Below, in pieces: positions 7,229-16,381 of a DNA stretch of 64,000 nucleotides. The first letter of the stretch is position 1. Every line of letters begins with the position of its first letter. The translations under genes and the position numbers were made by a program. The notes under the pieces were generated by a model. It was not told the DNA's origin, ran no database searches, and worked only from the letters and a program-made list of their open reading frames with translations. The DNA is from Mycolicibacterium brumae (lineage in GTDB: Bacteria > Actinomycetota > Actinomycetes > Mycobacteriales > Mycobacteriaceae). The stretch is from positions 2,790,001-2,854,000 of the forward strand of contig NZ_CP104302.1 in NCBI RefSeq assembly GCF_025215495.1, written 5' to 3'.

Positions 7229-8260
7229 CTACCCCATACAGAAGGCAAGTCGTCCCCCACCGGGATGGTACCGGTTCCGGTACGCGGTGGGGGTCACCCC
7301 GAACCAGCGTTTGCAGGCGCGGGTGAACACGCTGTGCTCGGCGTAGCCGAGCTGGCGCGACACGTGGGACACGGGTAGGTCGGTGCCGACGAGCAGGCGG
7401 TGGGCCAGTTCACGGCGGGTCTGGTCGACCAGTTCGGGGAAGGTGGTCCCTTCCGCGACGAGGCGTCGCTGCAGGGTCTTGGGGTGGATGCCGAACTGAT
7501 GGGCCACCAACCCCGCCGTGAGTTCGCCGGTGGGTAGCAGTTGGCGCACCATGCTGCGCACCGTGTCGGCGATGTCGCGTGTGCGCTGACCGTGGGCTTC
7601 TGTCAGGTAGTGCATGGCGAGTCGGTGTGCCAGCGGATCGTGGGTGAGCGGGCGCTGTAAATCCTTGGCGCGCAGGGTGAATCCCGCGATCGGATCGTTG
7701 AAGTGGGCTGTGCATCCGAAGTAGCCGCGGTAGTCGGAATCGGTTCCCAGCGGCGGGTGCGGCACGTGCACGGCGACGGGTCGGTACGCGGCGCCCAGGA
7801 ACAGGCGCAGCACCTGCAGGGTGAGGCCCAATGCTAGTTCGATCGCCTGGGATTGCGGGGGCGACGGCTGCAGCAGGAAGTCGTATTCGAACCGCCGCAG
7901 CGCCGGATCGGCATGGTCGGTGATGCGTGCGATGATACCGGGGCTGTGGGAGCTCATGTAGGTGTCCAGGATGGTGAACGCCTCGGCGACGGTGGCCGTG
8001 GTGCGGGCCGCGAGCGCGACCGGGCCGAGGATGTCGATGCTCTGGTGCTGAGCGAGCTGGAGTCCTAAGTCGGGCACATCCAGGACCGTGGCCGCGTCTT
8101 CGACCGCGGCAATGGCGCTGCGCAGCGGAATGAAGCGGTCATCGTTTCCCGCGTCGGCGGGATCGATCCCGGCCGACGCCAGCAGCGCGTCCGGATCTCC
8201 CCCGTGAGTGCTGACAAGCGGAGCGAACCCGGTGAGCGACGATCCACGGACCAGATGCAT
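7229..8260 (-). CDS. AraC-family transcriptional regulator (arabinose-binding-like N-terminal domain), 343 aa
   Basis: This is a one-component regulator. The N-terminal about 200 residues (MHLVRGSSLTGFAPLVSTHG onward) form the ligand-sensing domain seen in OruR/ArgR-type AraC proteins. The C-terminal AraC HTH holds FGIHPKTLQRRLVAEGTTFPELVD and ISxQLGYAEHSVFTRACKRWFGVTP-like sequence. I chose the ATG at 8260 because the DNA and protein from there align with the second AraC (MHLVRGSSL versus MAVIRGTAL); ATG at 8266 is equally open. It diverges from the secreted protein and DUF1254 genes and probably controls them. Its paralogue is at 12962. Confidence 0.88.
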   Translation of the reverse strand: MHLVRGSSLTGFAPLVSTHGGDPDALLASAGIDPADAGNDDRFIPLRSAIAAVEDAATVLDVPDLGLQLAQHQSIDILGPVALAARTTATVAEAFTILDTYMSSHSPGIIARITDHADPALRRFEYDFLLQPSPPQSQAIELALGLTLQVLRLFLGAAYRPVAVHVPHPPLGTDSDYRGYFGCTAHFNDPIAGFTLRAKDLQRPLTHDPLAHRLAMHYLTEAHGQRTRDIADTVRSMVRQLLPTGELTAGLVAHQFGIHPKTLQRRLVAEGTTFPELVDQTRRELAHRLLVGTDLPVSHVSRQLGYAEHSVFTRACKRWFGVTPTAYRNRYHPGGGRLAFCMG

Positions 8261-8270
8261 GTCCATGATG

Positions 8271-8296
8271 GTCAAGAAGAGGTCCAGCAAAGTCAA
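8271..8296 (-). promoter_or_regulatory. TTGAC direct repeats 21 bp apart upstream of the first AraC gene
   Basis: Read on the minus strand, TTGAC occurs at 8296-8292 and again at 8275-8271. The second is followed by nine bases ending GGAC, then the ATG. Exactly the same spacing precedes the second AraC gene. Twenty-one bp is two helical turns, fitting the two HTH units of AraC proteins. A -35-type element could give the same word, so the operator role is inferred. Confidence 0.5.
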
Positions 8297-8389
8297 GACA
8301 AGCGGGTGCCGGGTCGTGCAAAGTGGTTGCCCGGGTCGGGGAACCGTGACGTGTTGTGGCCGACCCGATAAGGGTGGGCCACAACGGAG

Positions 8390-8683
8390 ATGAACCAGGG
8401 GAACCCCGTGAACCGACGTATCACAACGCTGCTGGCCGCCGCGGCACTCGCCGCCGCTCCGCTGACCATCGCACCGATCATCAACGCGGCCACGGCGTCG
8501 GCGGATGTCTGCGCAAGCGCCGGGGGCCGGCACTTCTCCGCAGGCGGCTGCACCAACATCGCCGGCGACGTCGCCGTGGGTGCGGCGATCGCGGCCCAGC
8601 ATGTCCCGTACGTGCCCGGCGAGATCCCCTGCTACACCGTCGAAGGCGTTCCGTACTTCACCCCGCCCGGCCAACCCTGCTGA
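8390..8683 (+). CDS. Small secreted protein with four cysteines, 97 aa
   Basis: A Sec signal peptide (NRRITTLLAAAALAAAPLTIA, residues about 8-28, with likely cleavage near ATASA-DVC) is followed by a mature part of about 57 residues. This part holds four Cys (DVCAS, GGCTNI, IPCYTV, QPC), suggesting two disulfides. Small exported proteins of this composition are common and mostly uncharacterised in mycobacteria. GTG at 8408 is an alternative start that places the basic residues at the very N-terminus. It lies between a divergent AraC gene and the DUF1254 lipoprotein gene. No function can be assigned. Confidence 0.75.
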   Translation: MNQGNPVNRRITTLLAAAALAAAPLTIAPIINAATASADVCASAGGRHFSAGGCTNIAGDVAVGAAIAAQHVPYVPGEIPCYTVEGVPYFTPPGQPC

Positions 8684-8785
8684 CCAGCGGCGACTGCACA
8701 CACCGCGGCGCCACACCAGCTAACCTGCACCCGAGCGGCCCCGCGAGCGGACCCGCGGTGCCAACTGACAATCAGAGGAGAACGA

Positions 8786-10210
8786 ATGAGGTTCGGCAAG
8801 GCCATGGCGATTGGTATCGCCGCGGCGGTGGTCGCAGCGATCGCGGGCTGTGGCGGCAAATCCGAAGCGCCCACGGGCAGCTCGGCGGTGACGCCGCAGG
8901 AGATGCGCACGATCGCCAAAGAGGCATACGTGTACGGCTTCCCGATGGTGGACATGTACCGCATCGAGAACGCCTACGCGGTCAGCAAGGACAGCGGCCA
9001 GTACCTGGGCGACTGGAACCAGATCCACAGCATCGCCCGCGTTTTCACCCCGGCCGACACCACGGTGCAGACACCCAACTCCGATACGCCGTACTCGTTC
9101 CTGGCAACCGACCTGCGGACCGAGCCGCTGGTGCTGACGGTGCCGCCGATCGAGCAGGGCCGGTACTTCTCGCTGCAGTTCATCGACAGCTACACCTACG
9201 TCTACGACCTAATCGGCAGCCGCACGACCGGCAATGGTGGTGGCACCTACCTGCTGGCCGGCCCCGGCTGGCAGGGCGAGAAACCCGCCGGCGTCGACAA
9301 GGTGATCCGCACCGACACTGACTTCGGGCTGGTCCTGTACCGCACGCAGCTGTTCAACCCGGCCGACCTCGACAACGTCAAGAAGATCCAGGCCCAGTAC
9401 AAGGTCGAGCCGCTCTCGACGTTCCAGAAGGCGCCGGCCCCAGCCCCTGCGCCCGCGGTCGACTTCATCACGCCGCTGACACCGGACGAGGAGAAGACGT
9501 CGCTGGACTTCTTCAAGGTCCTGGGCTTCACGCTGAAATACGCACCGGTGAAGCCGGAGGAGAAGGAGCTGCGGGATCGGTTCGCCAAGATCGGGATCGG
9601 ACCCGACGGGGATTTCGATCTCGCCACGCTCAGCGACGAGCAGCGCAATGCCATCGAGGGCGGCATGGCTGATGCGTGGGCCGAGCTGCACACCTTCCAG
9701 ACCGAGCAGATGCAGACCGGCAAGGTGACCTCCGGTCAGTTGTTCGGGTCCGCCGAGCAGTTGGGCGGCAACTACCTGTACCGGTTCGCCGGAGCGGTGA
9801 TGGGCATCCTGGGACTGCCGGGCGCCGAAGCCATGTATATCCCGCTGACCAACGACTCGGCCGGCGCCAAACTCAACGGCGCGAACACCTACACGCTGAC
9901 CTTCCCCGCTGGGCAGCTCCCGCCGGTGAAGGCGTTCTGGTCGGTCACCATGTACAAACTGCCGGAGATCCTGCTGGTCGAGAACCCGATCAACAGGTAC
10001 CTGATCAACTCGCCGATGCTGCCGGACCTGGTGCGCAACCCCGACGGCGGGATCACCCTCTACCTGCAGCACACCTCGCCGGGACCGGAGAAGGAATCCA
10101 ACTGGCTGCCCACCCCGGCCGGCGACTTCGAGATGATCCTGCGGACCTACTGGCCCGAGCAGGCGATCAGCGACGGCAGCTGGACGCCACCGAAGGTATC
10201 GAAGAGCTAA
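8786..10210 (+). CDS. DUF1254/DUF1214 lipoprotein, 474 aa
   Basis: The signal peptide ends in a lipobox (AAIAGC at residues 17-22), so this is an exported lipoprotein. The DUF1254 domain comes first (IAKEAYVYGFPMVDMYRI, then TPNSDTPYSFLATDL). The DUF1214 domain is C-terminal (LPPVKAFWSVTMYKLPE, then LYLQHTSPGPEKESNWLPTP). The biochemical role of these domains is not established. GGAGA lies seven bases before the ATG. It sits upstream of an arylsulfatase, and a second paralogue (14088) lies behind the second AraC, so the pair looks like a duplicated regulator-plus-lipoprotein module. Confidence 0.88.
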   Translation: MRFGKAMAIGIAAAVVAAIAGCGGKSEAPTGSSAVTPQEMRTIAKEAYVYGFPMVDMYRIENAYAVSKDSGQYLGDWNQIHSIARVFTPADTTVQTPNSDTPYSFLATDLRTEPLVLTVPPIEQGRYFSLQFIDSYTYVYDLIGSRTTGNGGGTYLLAGPGWQGEKPAGVDKVIRTDTDFGLVLYRTQLFNPADLDNVKKIQAQYKVEPLSTFQKAPAPAPAPAVDFITPLTPDEEKTSLDFFKVLGFTLKYAPVKPEEKELRDRFAKIGIGPDGDFDLATLSDEQRNAIEGGMADAWAELHTFQTEQMQTGKVTSGQLFGSAEQLGGNYLYRFAGAVMGILGLPGAEAMYIPLTNDSAGAKLNGANTYTLTFPAGQLPPVKAFWSVTMYKLPEILLVENPINRYLINSPMLPDLVRNPDGGITLYLQHTSPGPEKESNWLPTPAGDFEMILRTYWPEQAISDGSWTPPKVSKS

Positions 10211-10351
10211 CCGACCGAAACCCACAGTGGCCCGGCCGGATTCGGGCGAGCCGGGAGTGGGAGGCGGCCAGATCGTGAAGGATAGAGACGCGCCGGAGAA
10301 CACCGACGCGTGGAACACGGCCCGCCGGGGCCGCGGAGAGGACACCAGCAA

Positions 10352-12727
10352 ATGACAACGGGCCCACAGGTTTCCAGAACCCATCTGCCGATTCCGAGCG
10401 CGCCGCGAACGGGACTGGTCACCTACGACGCGAAGGATCCGGACACCCCGCATCCGCTGATCCGCGACATCCGGCCCCCGGAGGGCGCCCCGAACATCCT
10501 GGTGGTCCTGCTCGACGATGTCGGGTTCGGTGCGGCCAGCGCGTTCGGCGGGCCGTGCGCCACCCCGACCGCCGAACGGCTCGCGGCCGGCGGTCTGAAG
10601 TACAACCGGTTCCACACCACCGCCTTGTGTTCACCCACGCGGCAGGCCCTGCTGACCGGGCGTAACCATCACTCGGCGGGGATGGGTGGGATCACCGAGA
10701 TCGCCACCGGCCAGCCCGGCTACAACTCGGTGCTGCCCAACACCATGTCGCCGATCGCGCGGACCCTCAAGCTCAACGGGTACAACACCGCGCAGTTCGG
10801 CAAATGCCATGAAGTGCCGGTGTGGCAGACCAGCCAGGTGGGGCCGTTCGACGCCTGGCCCAGCGCCGGTGGGGGTTTCGAGCACTTCTACGGCTTCATC
10901 GGCGGCGAAGCCAACCAGTGGTACCCCTCGCTGTACGAGGGGACCACCCCGATCGAGGTGGACCGCACCCCCGAGCAGGGCTACCACCTCACCGAGGACC
11001 TGGCGGACAAGGCGATCGCCTGGATCGGTCAGCAGAAGGCCCTCGCACCGGACAAGCCGTTCTTCACCTACTTCGCGCCAGGCGCCACCCACGCCCCGCA
11101 CCACGCACCCAAGGACTGGATCGACAAGTACCGCGGCAAGTTCGACGCCGGCTGGGATGCATTGCGGGAGCAGACCTTCGCCCGGCAGAAGGAACTCGGG
11201 GTGATCCCGCAGGACGCCGAGCTGACGCCGCGGCCCGAGCAGATCCCGGCCTGGGACGACATGCCCGAGGAGCTCAAGCCCGTGCTGCGCCGGCAGATGG
11301 AGGTCTACGCAGGGTTCCTCGAGCACACCGACCACCACGTCGGCCGGGTCATCGACGCGCTGGACAAGCTCGGAATACTCGACGACACCTTGGTCTACTA
11401 CATCGTCGGGGACAACGGCGCCTCCGCCGAGGGCACCTTCAACGGCACGTTCAACGAGATGCTGAACTTCAACGGGATGGCCGCGCTGGAGACACCCGAG
11501 TTCCTGATGGAACGCCTCGACGAGTTCGGCGGCCCGGACTCCTACAACCACTACGCGGTGGGCTGGGCGCACGCCATGTGCACCCCATACCAGTGGACCA
11601 AGCAGGTCGCCTCGCACTGGGGTGGCACCCGCAACGGCACGGTGGTGCACTGGCCCAACGGTTTCCAGTCCCGCGGCGAGCATCGTGATCAGTTCCATCA
11701 CGTGATCGACGTGGCGCCCACTTTGCTGGAGGCCGCCGGGATCCCGGAGCCGCTGTTCGTCAACGGGGTGCAGCAGGCGCCGATCGAGGGCACCAGCATG
11801 CTGTACTCGTTCAACGACGGCGGGTCCGCCGACCGGCACGAGACCCAGTACTTCGAAATGTTCGGCAACCGCGGCATCTACCACAAGGGCTGGACCGCGG
11901 TGACCAAGCACAAGACACCGTGGGTGCTCATGGGCGAGGACACCGTCGCATTCGATGACGACGTGTGGGAACTCTATGACACCACGGTCGACTGGACCCA
12001 GGCGAAGGATCTGTCGAAGGAGCAGCCGCAGCGTCTGCACCAATTGCAGCGACTGTGGCTGATCGAGGCGACGCGATTCAACGTCCTGCCGCTGGACGAC
12101 AACCTCACGGTCAGGATGAATCCCGACCTGGCCGGACGCCCGACGCTGATCAAGGGGAACACGCAGGTGCTGTTCGCGGGGATGGGGCGGCTCTCGGAGA
12201 ACTGCGTGCTCAACCTCAAGAACAAGTCGCACTCGGTGACCGCCGAGATCGACGTGCCCGAGGGCGGCGCCGAAGGCGTGATCGTCGCGCAGGGCGCCAA
12301 CATCGGCGGCTGGTCGCTGTACGCCCACGGAGGCAAGCTCAAGTACTGCTACAACCTCGGTGGCCTGCAGCATTTCTTCGCCGAATCCGCCGAACCGCTG
12401 CCTTCCGGTGCGCATCAGGTGCGCATGGAATTCGCCTACGACGGGCCGGGTCTGGCTAAGGGCGGCACGGTGACCCTGTTCGTCGACGGCGCCGCGGTGG
12501 GTACCGGGCAGGTGGCGGCAACGCTGACCAACGTGTACTCCGCCGACGACGGGCTCGACGTCGGTGCGGACACCGGTTCGGCGGTCTCACCCGACTACCG
12601 GCCAGGTGACAACCGCTTCACCGGCCGGGTGCGCGGCGTGCAACTGGCGATCGCCGAGGAATCTGACGCCGCCGGCCATCAGGTGGACCCCGCCGAGGCC
12701 GTGCGGATCGCCCTGGCCCGCCAGTAG
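10352..12727 (+). CDS. Arylsulfatase (type I, formylglycine-dependent), 791 aa
   Basis: It hydrolyses sulfate esters. The sulfatase signature CSPTRQALLTGR (C-x-P-x-R) carries the Cys that becomes formylglycine. Metal-binding LLDDVGFG near the N-terminus and YIVGDNGAS in the middle are the expected Asp/Asn ligands. The length fits the large mycobacterial Ats proteins (AtsD type). After the about 550-residue sulfatase domain, a C-terminal beta-rich region follows (GGWSLYAHGGKLKYCYNLGG, then GGTVTLFVDGAAVGTGQ), typical for this subfamily. I chose the ATG at 10352 because GGAGAGGA precedes it, although the frame is open to 10310. There is no export signal, so it is probably cytoplasmic. The downstream hairpin ends the transcript. 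Confidence 0.9.
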   Translation: MTTGPQVSRTHLPIPSAPRTGLVTYDAKDPDTPHPLIRDIRPPEGAPNILVVLLDDVGFGAASAFGGPCATPTAERLAAGGLKYNRFHTTALCSPTRQALLTGRNHHSAGMGGITEIATGQPGYNSVLPNTMSPIARTLKLNGYNTAQFGKCHEVPVWQTSQVGPFDAWPSAGGGFEHFYGFIGGEANQWYPSLYEGTTPIEVDRTPEQGYHLTEDLADKAIAWIGQQKALAPDKPFFTYFAPGATHAPHHAPKDWIDKYRGKFDAGWDALREQTFARQKELGVIPQDAELTPRPEQIPAWDDMPEELKPVLRRQMEVYAGFLEHTDHHVGRVIDALDKLGILDDTLVYYIVGDNGASAEGTFNGTFNEMLNFNGMAALETPEFLMERLDEFGGPDSYNHYAVGWAHAMCTPYQWTKQVASHWGGTRNGTVVHWPNGFQSRGEHRDQFHHVIDVAPTLLEAAGIPEPLFVNGVQQAPIEGTSMLYSFNDGGSADRHETQYFEMFGNRGIYHKGWTAVTKHKTPWVLMGEDTVAFDDDVWELYDTTVDWTQAKDLSKEQPQRLHQLQRLWLIEATRFNVLPLDDNLTVRMNPDLAGRPTLIKGNTQVLFAGMGRLSENCVLNLKNKSHSVTAEIDVPEGGAEGVIVAQGANIGGWSLYAHGGKLKYCYNLGGLQHFFAESAEPLPSGAHQVRMEFAYDGPGLAKGGTVTLFVDGAAVGTGQVAATLTNVYSADDGLDVGADTGSAVSPDYRPGDNRFTGRVRGVQLAIAEESDAAGHQVDPAEAVRIALARQ

Positions 12728-12832
12728 CAGATCGGATTAAGGACCCCGTGTGCTGTAGCGGAACTTCGGTCGCGGCGTCGCCGGCGGGCGACGTGGCAAA
12801 GCGGACTTTGGCGACCGCTCTGCTGTAATGGT

Positions 12833-12895
12833 GGAAGACACTCTTCCTCGACCGCGCCGGATGCGACGGCATACAGACGACACGGAAGACACTCT
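12833..12895 (+). repeat. 12-bp direct repeat GGAAGACACTCT, two copies
   Basis: Copies lie at 12833-12844 and 12884-12895, in the 234-bp gap between the arylsulfatase and the second AraC gene. No gene is visible in that gap apart from the terminator at its right end. Confidence 0.5.
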
Positions 12896-12923
12896 AAATA
12901 TGACAGTTAGCTCCACTTTCTGA

Positions 12924-12967
12924 CGTTGAGGCTCAGGCCCCCGGTTTCGGGGGCCTGAGCCTCAACG
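12924..12967. terminator. Bidirectional intrinsic terminator hairpin, 20-bp perfect arms
   Basis: CGTTGAGGCTCAGGCCCCCG (12924-12943), a GTTT loop and a perfect complement (12948-12967) form an unusually long stem between two convergent genes. The right arm overlaps the stop codon of the minus-strand AraC gene. There is no U-tract, as is usual for mycobacterial terminators. Confidence 0.8.
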
Positions 12968-13957
12968 CTTGCGCAAGGCGCTGGGCGGGACACCGAACCA
13001 GCGTCGGCAGGACCGGCTGAGCACACTCTGTTCGGCGTAGCCGAGCTGTCGACAGAGTTGGCTCAGGCTGATGTCCGCGTCGAGCAGCAAACGCTCGGCG
13101 GCGTCGCGGCGAGTCTGGTCGACCAGTTCGGCGAAGGTGGCGTTCTCGGCAGCCAGTCGCCGTTGCAGAGTCTTGGGGTGAACGCCGATGGAGCGGGCGA
13201 TATCGGCCAGGCCGACCGCTCCGGTCGGTAGCAATTGCCGGACCAGGGTGCGGACCAACTGGCTGGTGGTGGGCGGGTGGGCGTCCGCAGTTCCGGCGAG
13301 GTAGTCGAGCGCGGTCTGGTGCGCCAGCCGGTCTGTGGGCAGCCGCCGCCGCAGATCCGCGGCGCGAAGCGTGAAACCACCGACGGATTCGGAAAATATC
13401 GGTGGGCACCCGAAGTAGCTCTGGTAGTCGTCGGCGGGGGTGCGCGCGGGGTGCGGCAGGTGCACGGCCACGGGCCGATAGGCGGAGCCCAGGAACGAGC
13501 GCAGCACTTGGAGGGTGACGCCCAGGGACAGTTCGATGGCCTGGGCCTGCGGAGGCGGCGGCCGATCGAGCCGATACTCGAATTCGAAGCGGCACAGCTC
13601 CGGGTCGATATGCGGGATGATCCGCACCGTGATGGACGGGCTGTAGGCCGCCATGAACTTCTCAAACAGCAGAAACGCGTCGGCGACGGTGTCCGCATTG
13701 CGGCCGGCGAGCCCCACCGGCCCGAGAATCTCGATGCCCTGATAGCGCGCCAAGCGCCGCCCGAGGTCCGGGGTTTGGAGCCCGACGGCGGCGTCCTCGA
13801 GCATGCGCGCGCCGTTCGGCAGCGAGATGAAGCGGTCGTGGCGGCCGATGTCGTCGAACGGAATGCGCGCGGCCGCAGCCAGCGCGCGAGGGTCGCCTCC
13901 GAGTTCCGTCACCAGCCGATCGAAGTTCGTCAGCGCCGTGCCACGGATCACCGCCAT
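12962..13957 (-). CDS. AraC-family transcriptional regulator, paralogue of the one at 7229, 331 aa
   Basis: The layout matches the first AraC: an N-terminal sensing domain (MAVIRGTALTNFDRLVTELG, then EILGPVGLAGRNADTVADAF) and a C-terminal HTH (IGVHPKTLQRRLAAENATFAELVD, then CRQLGYAEQSVLSRSCRRWFG). The ATG at 13957 sits at the end of a DNA block aligned base for base in spacing with the first AraC start. It diverges from the second DUF1254 lipoprotein gene, its likely target. Sequence similarity over the whole length, including VHLPHPARTPADDYQSYFGC, indicates a duplication. Confidence 0.9.
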   Translation of the reverse strand: MAVIRGTALTNFDRLVTELGGDPRALAAAARIPFDDIGRHDRFISLPNGARMLEDAAVGLQTPDLGRRLARYQGIEILGPVGLAGRNADTVADAFLLFEKFMAAYSPSITVRIIPHIDPELCRFEFEYRLDRPPPPQAQAIELSLGVTLQVLRSFLGSAYRPVAVHLPHPARTPADDYQSYFGCPPIFSESVGGFTLRAADLRRRLPTDRLAHQTALDYLAGTADAHPPTTSQLVRTLVRQLLPTGAVGLADIARSIGVHPKTLQRRLAAENATFAELVDQTRRDAAERLLLDADISLSQLCRQLGYAEQSVLSRSCRRWFGVPPSALRKR

Positions 13958-13967
13958 GTCCCAGACT

Positions 13968-13993
13968 GTCAAACACCTATCCCAAGATGTCAA
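13968..13993 (-). promoter_or_regulatory. TTGAC direct repeats 21 bp apart upstream of the second AraC gene
   Basis: On the minus strand TTGAC occurs at 13993-13989 and 13972-13968. GGAC and the ATG follow at the same distance as in the copy before the first AraC gene. Conservation of spacing between otherwise diverged sequences supports a regulatory role. Confidence 0.5.
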
Positions 13994-14087
13994 GACGAAA
14001 CGCTCCGCCGTGCTGCAGTCTGATGGCCCAGAGTCCCCCGGGCTGCCTGACGCCGGAGGCGAAACCTCAAGAGAGGAAACGTGTTCC

Positions 14088-15524
14088 GTGAGCGGAATGA
14101 GTCTGACCCGGGTGTGCGCGGCGCTGGGCGCCACGGTCCTGATGGCCGCCACCTCGGCGTGTTCCTCGTCCACGCCGGACACCGCGCCGTCCGGGCAATT
14201 GTCCGCCGACGAGGTCGCGGCCATCGCGTTGGACGCCTACATCTACGGCTACCCGCTCGTCACGGTGGAGATGACCCGACGGGTGATGACCAACGTCGAC
14301 AAGGCCGAAGCCCCGCGCGCGCCGATGGGTCAGTTGATGCGCATGCGGGAGTACCCGAACGCCCAGTTCCGGGATGTCACCGCGCCGAACGCCGACACGC
14401 TATACACCAACGGGTTCGTCGACGTCGCAGATGAGCCGTGGGTGCTGAGCCTGCCCGAGGCGAACGACCGCTACTACCTGTTCCCCATGCTGGACGGGTA
14501 CACCAACGTGTTCGAGGTCCCCGGCAAGCGCACCACGGGAACAGGCCCGCAAACCTACGCGATCACCGGTCCGAACTGGACCGGCGACCTGCCGCCGGGG
14601 GTCACCGAATACAAGTCGCCGACCTCGATCGTCTGGCTGCTGGGCCGCATCTACTGCACCGGCACGCCCGAGGACTACGCCGCGGTGCACACGATGCAGG
14701 ACGCGATCTCGCTGACGCCACTCAGTTCGTACGGGAAGCCGTACACACCGCCGGCCGGAAAGATCGACCCGACCATCGACATGACGACCCCGGTGCGCGA
14801 TCAGGTCAACAACCTGAGCGTCGAGGACTACTTCAACCTGATGACGACGCTGATGACGGACAACCCGCCCACCGAAGCCGACCAGTCGATGGTGGACCGG
14901 ATGGCCAGGATCGGCATCGTCGCAGGCCAGAAGTTCGACCCCGGCTCGCTCGGCGCCGATGCCGTGGCGGCGCTGGCGTCGGTCCCCCGCGACGGCTTCG
15001 AGAAGATCATGGCCCACTTCAAGAGCTTCGAGGACAACAACGGGTGGCGGTTCTCCACCGAGACCGGGCAGTACGGCGTGAACTACGTCCAGCGCGCGGT
15101 GATCACCGCCATCGGGCTGGGCGCCAACAGGCCCCGAGACGCGGTGTACCCCACCTCCGAGACCGACTCCACCGGGCAGCCCTACGACGGATCCAGCACC
15201 TACACACTGCGCTTCGACGCCGGCCAACTCCCGCCGGCCGAAGCGTTCTGGTCGCTGACCATGTACGACGAGGACTTCTTCTTCGTGGACAACCCGCTGA
15301 ACCGGTACACCCTCAGCCAGCGCAACTCGTTCGTCACCAACCCGGACGGATCGGTGGACCTGTATCTGCAGCGCGACAATCCCGGACCCGAGCGGGAGAC
15401 GAACTGGCTGCCGGCGCCGGCCGGCAAGTTCAAACTGATGTTGCGCCTGTACTGGCCGAGCGAATCAGCGCCGTCCATCATCGACGGCTCCTGGAAGCCG
15501 CCGGCCGTCACCAGGACCAGCTGA
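14088..15524 (+). CDS. DUF1254/DUF1214 lipoprotein, second copy, 478 aa
   Basis: The GTG at 14088 is preferred because GAGAGG lies 11 bases upstream; ATG at 14097 is also open. The signal peptide ends at a lipobox-like MAATSAC. DUF1254 contains LDAYIYGYPLVTVEMTRRVM and APNADTLYTNGFVDV. DUF1214 contains LPPAEAFWSLTMYDEDFFFV and LYLQRDNPGPERETNWLPAP. Core motifs are shared with the protein at 8786 but overall divergence is large, so the duplication is old. It diverges from the second AraC gene and converges on the EamA transporter 11 bp away. Confidence 0.88.
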   Translation: MSGMSLTRVCAALGATVLMAATSACSSSTPDTAPSGQLSADEVAAIALDAYIYGYPLVTVEMTRRVMTNVDKAEAPRAPMGQLMRMREYPNAQFRDVTAPNADTLYTNGFVDVADEPWVLSLPEANDRYYLFPMLDGYTNVFEVPGKRTTGTGPQTYAITGPNWTGDLPPGVTEYKSPTSIVWLLGRIYCTGTPEDYAAVHTMQDAISLTPLSSYGKPYTPPAGKIDPTIDMTTPVRDQVNNLSVEDYFNLMTTLMTDNPPTEADQSMVDRMARIGIVAGQKFDPGSLGADAVAALASVPRDGFEKIMAHFKSFEDNNGWRFSTETGQYGVNYVQRAVITAIGLGANRPRDAVYPTSETDSTGQPYDGSSTYTLRFDAGQLPPAEAFWSLTMYDEDFFFVDNPLNRYTLSQRNSFVTNPDGSVDLYLQRDNPGPERETNWLPAPAGKFKLMLRLYWPSESAPSIIDGSWKPPAVTRTS

Positions 15525-15535
15525 GACCACCGCTT

Positions 15536-16381
15536 TCAGCCCAGGGCGATCATCGCCACCGCGGCCAGCGCCAGCACCATGCCCACCGCCTGCCAGCGGC
15601 TCACCCGCTCCTTGAGCACCACGATCGCCAACCCGACCGTCGCCGCCGGGTACAGCGAGATCAGCACCCCGGCCAGCGACAGCATGGCCCCGCGCAGCGC
15701 GGCCAGCATCGCGATATTGGCGATCACGTCGAGCACTCCGACCAGCAGCGCCAACTGCAGGGTGCGCCGGTCGGGCGTGCCGAGGTCCCCGGAGAACGCC
15801 GCGGCGACCACCACCAGGCCCGTCGCGGCCAGCCGCACGAACACCAGCGGCCACAGCCCGGAATCGGCGGGCGCCGGCGCGATCAGCACCAGGGACAGCC
15901 CGAACGCCACCCCGGAGCCGACGGTCAGCCAGGCCACCTTGGCGGTGAATCGGTGCGGGTTGGCGTCCTCGTCGGTGACCCCGCGGCTGACCAGCACCAC
16001 CGCGATCAGCGCCGCGCCGATCCCGGCCACCGCCAGCGCCGACGGCCGGTCCCCCAGCGCCAAGCCGGCGATCACCGGCACCCCGGACACCAGGATCGCG
16101 GTCAGCGGCGACACGATGGAGATCGGCCCGGCGGCCAGCGCCGCGTAGAACCACCAGATGCCCAGCGCCGAGCCGATCCCGGACAGCGACCCCCACAGCA
16201 TCGCCGAACCGGAAAGCTCCCCGCCCGCGCAGAACGCCAGAACCGTCAGGATGATCAGCGCCGTCGGGTAGGACACCAGCACCACCCGCAACGCCGCGAC
16301 CCGGCGCGAGGCGATGCCGCCGACGAAGTCGCTGACCCCGTATCCGAGCGCCGAGACCAGCGCCCAGAGGATGGCGGTCAG
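15536..16381 (-). CDS. EamA/DMT-superfamily transporter, about 281 aa
   Basis: Ten hydrophobic segments in two repeated halves are visible (for example [40 protein letters not shown] and [20 protein letters not shown]). This is the EamA drug/metabolite transporter layout, so it is an inner-membrane permease of unknown substrate. The start is uncertain: there is no ATG or GTG at the expected N-terminus. CTG at 16381, overlapping the smpB stop (CTGA), gives the natural length and translational coupling. The ATG/GTG codons further upstream lie inside smpB. Confidence 0.75.
   Translation of the reverse strand: MTAILWALVSALGYGVSDFVGGIASRRVAALRVVLVSYPTALIILTVLAFCAGGELSGSAMLWGSLSGIGSALGIWWFYAALAAGPISIVSPLTAILVSGVPVIAGLALGDRPSALAVAGIGAALIAVVLVSRGVTDEDANPHRFTAKVAWLTVGSGVAFGLSLVLIAPAPADSGLWPLVFVRLAATGLVVVAAAFSGDLGTPDRRTLQLALLVGVLDVIANIAMLAALRGAMLSLAGVLISLYPAATVGLAIVVLKERVSRWQAVGMVLALAAVAMIALG

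Noticed and set aside
10631..12415. 594-codon antisense frame opposite the arylsulfatase
   Set aside because: Same cause; no recognisable domain and no ribosome binding site.
15525..16377. tmRNA gene (ssrA) next to smpB
   Set aside because: The space downstream of smpB is filled by the transporter gene; I found no tmRNA-like sequence or Ala-tag reading frame in the neighbouring gaps.
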